NCBI GenBank assembly: GCA_049971355.1 | Contig: JBMFLE010000029.1 | Coordinates: 1-8,466 of the forward strand | Length of the DNA: 8,466 nt | Direction of reading: 5' to 3' | DNA from: JBMFLE01 sp049971355 | GTDB taxonomy: Bacteria > Patescibacteriota > Patescibacteriia > UBA2591 > UBA4787 | Shown here: one piece after another, positions 5,941 through 8,466 of the stretch | How positions within the stretch are numbered: position 1 is the first letter of the stretch | How the letters are laid out: each line of letters opens with the position of its first letter | Position numbers and translations under genes: made by a program | The notes under the pieces: model-generated | Seen by the model: the letters and a program-made list of their open reading frames with translations, nothing else | Told to the model about the DNA's origin: nothing | Databases searched by the model: none

Positions 5941-6034
5941 GGCTACTAAATACTAAAAAATACGAATATACGAAAATTCGTATATTCGTACATTTTCGTA
6001 TTTCATAGCCTATCTATCGTATTCCGTAGCCTAT
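5941..6034 (-). repeat. AT-rich nested palindromic repeat element between rsmI and the surface-protein gene
   Basis: A core perfect palindrome (5961-5990) is flanked by imperfect arms: GGCTACTAAATAC (5941-5953) matches the reverse complement of GTATTTCATAGCC (5998-6010) at 11 of 13 positions. A third related copy, GTATTCCGTAGCC (6019-6031), follows in direct orientation, and TAGCCTAT occurs at both 6006-6013 and 6027-6034. The element fills most of the 116-nt spacer. Its build suggests a small mobile or expanding palindromic repeat that also supplies a terminator. Confidence 0.6.
5955..5990 (-). terminator. Intrinsic terminator after the surface-protein genes
   Basis: On the minus strand a perfect 14-bp stem (TACGAATATACGAA and its complement, 5961-5990, 2-nt centre) runs directly into six Ts (5960-5955). 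The stem is AT-rich but long. It lies about 50 nt after the stop of the 527-residue surface protein and before rsmI, a sensible place to end that transcript. The stem is almost symmetric, but only the minus strand has the U-tract directly after it. Confidence 0.65.
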
Positions 6035-6038
6035 TAAG

Positions 6039-7622
6039 TTACTCTATCATCGGCCCATCTGGATACCACTCTTCGTCAGGAATGACGAAAATATTTTTCC
6101 ATTTAACGAATTTTAATCTTTCGTAAGCCTCTGGTGATTTGATTGGTCTTTTTTTACCATTTTCTAATAGATAAACCGTAGTTGAAGTAGCATATTTTAT
6201 CAAAGTACCATCAGGTCTTGTCCCTCGATACTTACCTTCAGGAACCACTACCTCTTCTTTTTCTATTTCAGTAAACTGAAAACTTTTAATTATCATCTTA
6301 AATGTCGCCTTGAAATTTGCCTCCTCTTCTGTGCCAAGATTATAAGTTAAAATATAAATCTTATCTTCTTTGCTGATATATAAATTTAGCCGTTCTGGAC
6401 TCCAAATGGCTGGTTGATTAACAACGGTCGCCTCTCGAATATCGTCTGGATTAACATTTGTCGCTTGTTTAAGATACCAATTTTTTGGCGTTAATCTTTC
6501 CGGATTTTCTTCAACTGAAATTTCAAAAAATTCACCAGTATTAGCAATAACCATTATTTGAGCCATATCTGTTTCCGGTAAAGATTTGGTCAGCCAACTC
6601 GATGGATAAAAGAAACTATATAACCACCGCTCATTACTAAAAACTTTTGTCAAACCAGACAAGGCGAGTGTTCCGTCGGCATGAGTTGGGTCAGAAAGAT
6701 TAATTAATTCTAATCCATCAGTTTGTCCATCTCCGTCAGTATCAGGATTATTAGGATTAGTCTGATAAATTTGTTCTTCAATATCTGTTAAACCGTCATT
6801 ATCCTGATCTTGACTTGAAAATATTTGGGGCCCAATCTGTATTTCTTCAACTTTTGGTCTAATTTTTGTTTGTTCAACCAACAAGGCAAAAGTATCGGCT
6901 GGAATAATCTCTAAAGAAGAAGAAACTGTATTGGTATTAACATCAATTTGGCTTGGTAAAATTGTCCAAAAATTATCTTTTAAATAGCCAATTTTAATTT
7001 CTGATTCCCAAGAAGGGTCAACTAATTTTGTTGCATAGCTGATTTGCAAATTAGCCGCTTTTTTTAAAATTGGAATTTCTGGACTAATTTTATAGATGCC
7101 GCCAAGATATTGATAAGTGGAAGTGGGGGCCTCACTCGGCTGAAAAATTCCTTTGAATTCAAAAACTTTACCACTTTCTAAGGCACCGCTTGGAAAAAAT
7201 AATTCAGCAGTGGAAATAATTTCTTGACTTGTTGGTTCAGTAATTTCAGCCGATAATCTAGTTTCCGGCGACTCGGTTGGCTGAGTGACTGGTTGAGTCG
7301 GTATAGTGACTGGCGGTTTTGGTGCTTGTAAATAACTTTGGGCCCAAAAATAAAATCCGACTCCTCCACCAATGATGGCTAAAACAACAATGGCAATAAT
7401 TAAAATGGTAAAAATTTTGCCTTTTGGTTTTTGAACAGGTTTTTCAATCTGCGACACTTCTGTTTTTACTGGTTCAATTCTTTTGCCCTTTTTAAATTTT
7501 CTCGGCATCACTGAAATAAATTCTTCCTCCTCTGATTCCGATTCTTTTTCAATATCAAAACCTGGCTCCGGCTGGCCCGGCTGACCGATAGGTTGATTAT
7601 TTTGAGAGATTTGTTCAAACAT
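6039..7622 (-). CDS. Single-pass surface protein with calcium-type Asp repeats and several outer domains
   Basis: This is not a named gene; its role is unknown. The 527-residue product has a cytoplasmic tail with an acidic patch (25-34) and a basic stretch (41-69). One transmembrane helix follows at about 70-93, then a Pro/Thr-rich linker (100-120). Basic residues before the helix predict N-in, C-out. Outside it shows a beta-rich region at about 133-250 (LFFPSGALESGKVFEFKG ... PADTFALL) reminiscent of ZU5 domains, then two thrombospondin-3-like loops (DQDNDGLTDIEE 272-283, DTDGDGQTDGLE 294-305). Residues 330-450 recall PsbP/Mog1-type folds (YSFFYPSSWL ... FKMIIKSFQF). A C-terminal segment (464-525) carries DGTLIKYATSTTVYLLENGKKRPI. 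Domain names are from pattern memory only. It starts 51 nt after the similar upstream gene and ends before a terminator, so the two are probably one transcript. No Shine-Dalgarno; stop TAA. Confidence 0.85.
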   Translation of the reverse strand: MFEQISQNNQPIGQPGQPEPGFDIEKESESEEEEFISVMPRKFKKGKRIEPVKTEVSQIEKPVQKPKGKIFTILIIAIVVLAIIGGGVGFYFWAQSYLQAPKPPVTIPTQPVTQPTESPETRLSAEITEPTSQEIISTAELFFPSGALESGKVFEFKGIFQPSEAPTSTYQYLGGIYKISPEIPILKKAANLQISYATKLVDPSWESEIKIGYLKDNFWTILPSQIDVNTNTVSSSLEIIPADTFALLVEQTKIRPKVEEIQIGPQIFSSQDQDNDGLTDIEEQIYQTNPNNPDTDGDGQTDGLELINLSDPTHADGTLALSGLTKVFSNERWLYSFFYPSSWLTKSLPETDMAQIMVIANTGEFFEISVEENPERLTPKNWYLKQATNVNPDDIREATVVNQPAIWSPERLNLYISKEDKIYILTYNLGTEEEANFKATFKMIIKSFQFTEIEKEEVVVPEGKYRGTRPDGTLIKYATSTTVYLLENGKKRPIKSPEAYERLKFVKWKNIFVIPDEEWYPDGPMIE

Positions 7623-7673
7623 AACTAATAATCTCGCATAATTCGCATTTTATTCGCTAAAATTTGGCTTTTT

Positions 7674-8261
7674 TTACTGGCGATAATTATTTATTTCTTT
7701 TTCTAAATCCAATAATTTCGCTCCTGGAGTTGGATTATTGGGATCCTCGCCTCTTTTTACCTCTTGACCATCAGGAACACCATCGCCATCAGTATCGGCT
7801 TTTAATGGATTGGTATGATAAATTTGAACTTCCTCTCGGTCAAAAAGCCCATCACCATCAGTATCTGGCTGATTGGGGTTGGTACCCAAACCTAATTCCT
7901 CAGAATCAGAAAGACCATCGCCATCAGCATCAGCCGGCAGTCTAATTTGGACCGGTTGAGCGGCCGGCTGCTGCTCTGTCACCGGCAGACTTTCCTTAAT
8001 TTTTTCTTTAACTAATCTTTGGGGTAAATTTTTGGTCAAAAAATAACCAGCGAGCAAAACAATAATAATCACTAAGGGGATAATTAAAATCCGCAAATTT
8101 AATTTAGCTCGAACTTTAATCGGTTCAGCGACAATTTTTGTTTCCTTGGGCTGCGTCCTAATGGTCGGAGGCGGAGCAATTTCTACTTCAGTAAAAATAT
8201 CCTCTGGTTCCGCCTTGGCTGAAGCTCCGGCGGACAAGTCTTTTTTTATTTCTTCAGGCAT
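7674..8261 (-). CDS. Single-pass membrane protein with three thrombospondin-3-like Asp repeats
   Basis: I do not recognise a named gene. The 195-residue product has a ~50-residue soluble N-terminus containing Ala/Pro/Glu-rich stretches, then one transmembrane helix at about 58-75 (LRILIIPLVIIIVLLAGYF). A charged linker and a Gln/Pro-rich stretch follow. Three loops, DADGDGLSDSEE (111-122), DTDGDGLFDREE (133-144) and DTDGDGVPDGQE (156-167), are spaced 22-23 residues apart, each followed by TNPxxPD-like text. In thrombospondin-type-3 families such Asp patterns bind calcium, so the C-terminus is probably outside the cell. Charges flank both sides of the helix, so topology is less clear than in the neighbour. 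The last ~15 residues (LLDLEKEINNYRQ) look helical. It leads a likely two-gene unit with the 527-residue protein. The leader is A/T-rich without a Shine-Dalgarno. Stop is TAA. Confidence 0.82.
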   Translation of the reverse strand: MPEEIKKDLSAGASAKAEPEDIFTEVEIAPPPTIRTQPKETKIVAEPIKVRAKLNLRILIIPLVIIIVLLAGYFLTKNLPQRLVKEKIKESLPVTEQQPAAQPVQIRLPADADGDGLSDSEELGLGTNPNQPDTDGDGLFDREEVQIYHTNPLKADTDGDGVPDGQEVKRGEDPNNPTPGAKLLDLEKEINNYRQ

Positions 8262-8349
8262 AAATTCAAATAAATTTAAACTTATTATTTATCTGGACAT
8301 GAACCTAAAAAATGAGACGCCATTTGTGTAATTTCTAAACCCTAACCCT

Positions 8350-8377
8350 CAGTACTCAGTAGTCAGTAGTCAGTAAT
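8350..8377. repeat. Tandem heptamer repeat, four copies
   Basis: Four adjacent 7-nt units read CAGTACT, CAGTAGT, CAGTAGT and CAGTAAT. The two middle copies are identical and the outer ones differ by one base each. It is non-coding, upstream of the 195-residue membrane protein. There are no spacers between the units, so it is a short tandem repeat and not a CRISPR array. Confidence 0.8.
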
Positions 8378-8396
8378 CGAAATTCCCGGCCCAAAG

Positions 8397-8424
8397 GGGC
8401 GAGGCTCGCCCAACTTCGTTAGGC
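8397..8424. repeat. GC-rich double palindrome
   Basis: GGGCGAG (8397-8403) and CTCGCCC (8405-8411) are perfect inverted copies around one base. Overlapping the right arm, GCCCAAC (8408-8414) and GTTAGGC (8418-8424) are inverted copies with one mismatch around TTC. The two alternatives compete for the same arm. The block is far richer in G+C than the flanks, like the other spacer palindromes in this window. Confidence 0.65.
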
Positions 8425-8439
8425 GGCAAAATTATTTTA

Positions 8440-8455
8440 GACATTTTTGAATGTC
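8440..8455. repeat. Short perfect hairpin near the right edge
   Basis: GACATT (8440-8445) and AATGTC (8450-8455) pair perfectly around a TTTG loop. The flanks (TTTTA on the left, CCACCAAAGGG on the right) do not extend the stem. It could be part of the end of a larger element continuing outside the window, but nothing here identifies one. Confidence 0.45.
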
Positions 8456-8466
8456 CCACCAAAGGG

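Larger units (their letters stand above)
8262..8466. other. Gene-free, repeat-rich right end
   Basis: No coding frame or RNA gene is supported in these 205 nt. Reading left to right, it holds an A/T-rich leader for the 195-residue membrane protein (8262-8290), a tandem heptamer repeat (8350-8377), a GC-rich palindrome pair (8397-8424) and a short hairpin at 8440-8455. The promoter for the membrane-protein pair should be here, but I cannot pick a convincing -35/-10 pair. Confidence 0.6.

Noticed and set aside
7664..7945. Plus-strand 93-codon open frame rich in His and Asp
   Set aside because: It is the antisense reading of the Asp-rich repeat codons of the 195-residue membrane protein.
410..8261. 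UGA recoding to glycine
   Set aside because: All nine complete genes read through with the standard code and no in-frame TGA, so nothing requires recoding.
8336..8349. Telomere-like AAACCCTAACCCT
   Set aside because: Less than two full units; too short to mean anything in a bacterial context.
8350..8377. CRISPR array
   Set aside because: The 7-nt units are directly adjacent, without spacers, and no cas genes are present.
8440..8466. Possible T-box-like motif (GGTGGGAC on the minus strand)
   Set aside because: It lacks the ACCGCG part of the T-box consensus and no tRNA-linked gene or specifier stem follows.

Overview
This window looks like a piece of an AT-rich, streamlined bacterial genome. 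The best guess is a Candidate Phyla Radiation (Patescibacteria, Parcubacteria-like) organism. That guess rests on several traits: low-complexity Lys/Ala tails on ribosomal proteins, starts without Shine-Dalgarno sequences, single-pass membrane proteins carrying DxDxDG calcium-type repeats, and small GC-rich palindromes in the spacers. It is an inference and was not tested with a phylogeny. Every gene found lies on the minus strand, so the region is transcribed from right to left.

In transcription order, 8466-8262 is a gene-free end packed with short repeats and palindromes. Two paralogous-looking membrane proteins follow (8261-7674 and 7622-6039). Each has a cytoplasmic N-terminus, one transmembrane helix and an outer region with thrombospondin-type-3-like Asp-rich loops. 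A palindrome with a U-tract (5955-5990) closes this pair. Next come rsmI (16S rRNA C1402 2'-O-methyltransferase, with a small repeat-like in-frame insertion) and metG (methionyl-tRNA synthetase). A clear sigma70-type promoter lies just upstream of metG.

After metG comes the S10-type ribosomal protein cluster: rplC (L3), rplD (L4), rplW (L23), rplB (L2), rpsS (S19) and rplV (L22), which runs off the left edge. The order is canonical except that rpsJ (S10) is not in front of rplC; metG is there instead. The housekeeping genes share a translation theme: rRNA modification, charging of initiator and elongator tRNA, and large- and small-subunit assembly.

I found no undescribed multi-gene system. 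The points that deserve a second look are the palindromic elements in spacers and inside rsmI, the hairpin 13 nt before the rplC start, the 137-nt structured spacer inside the ribosomal operon, and the domain build of the 527-residue surface protein.
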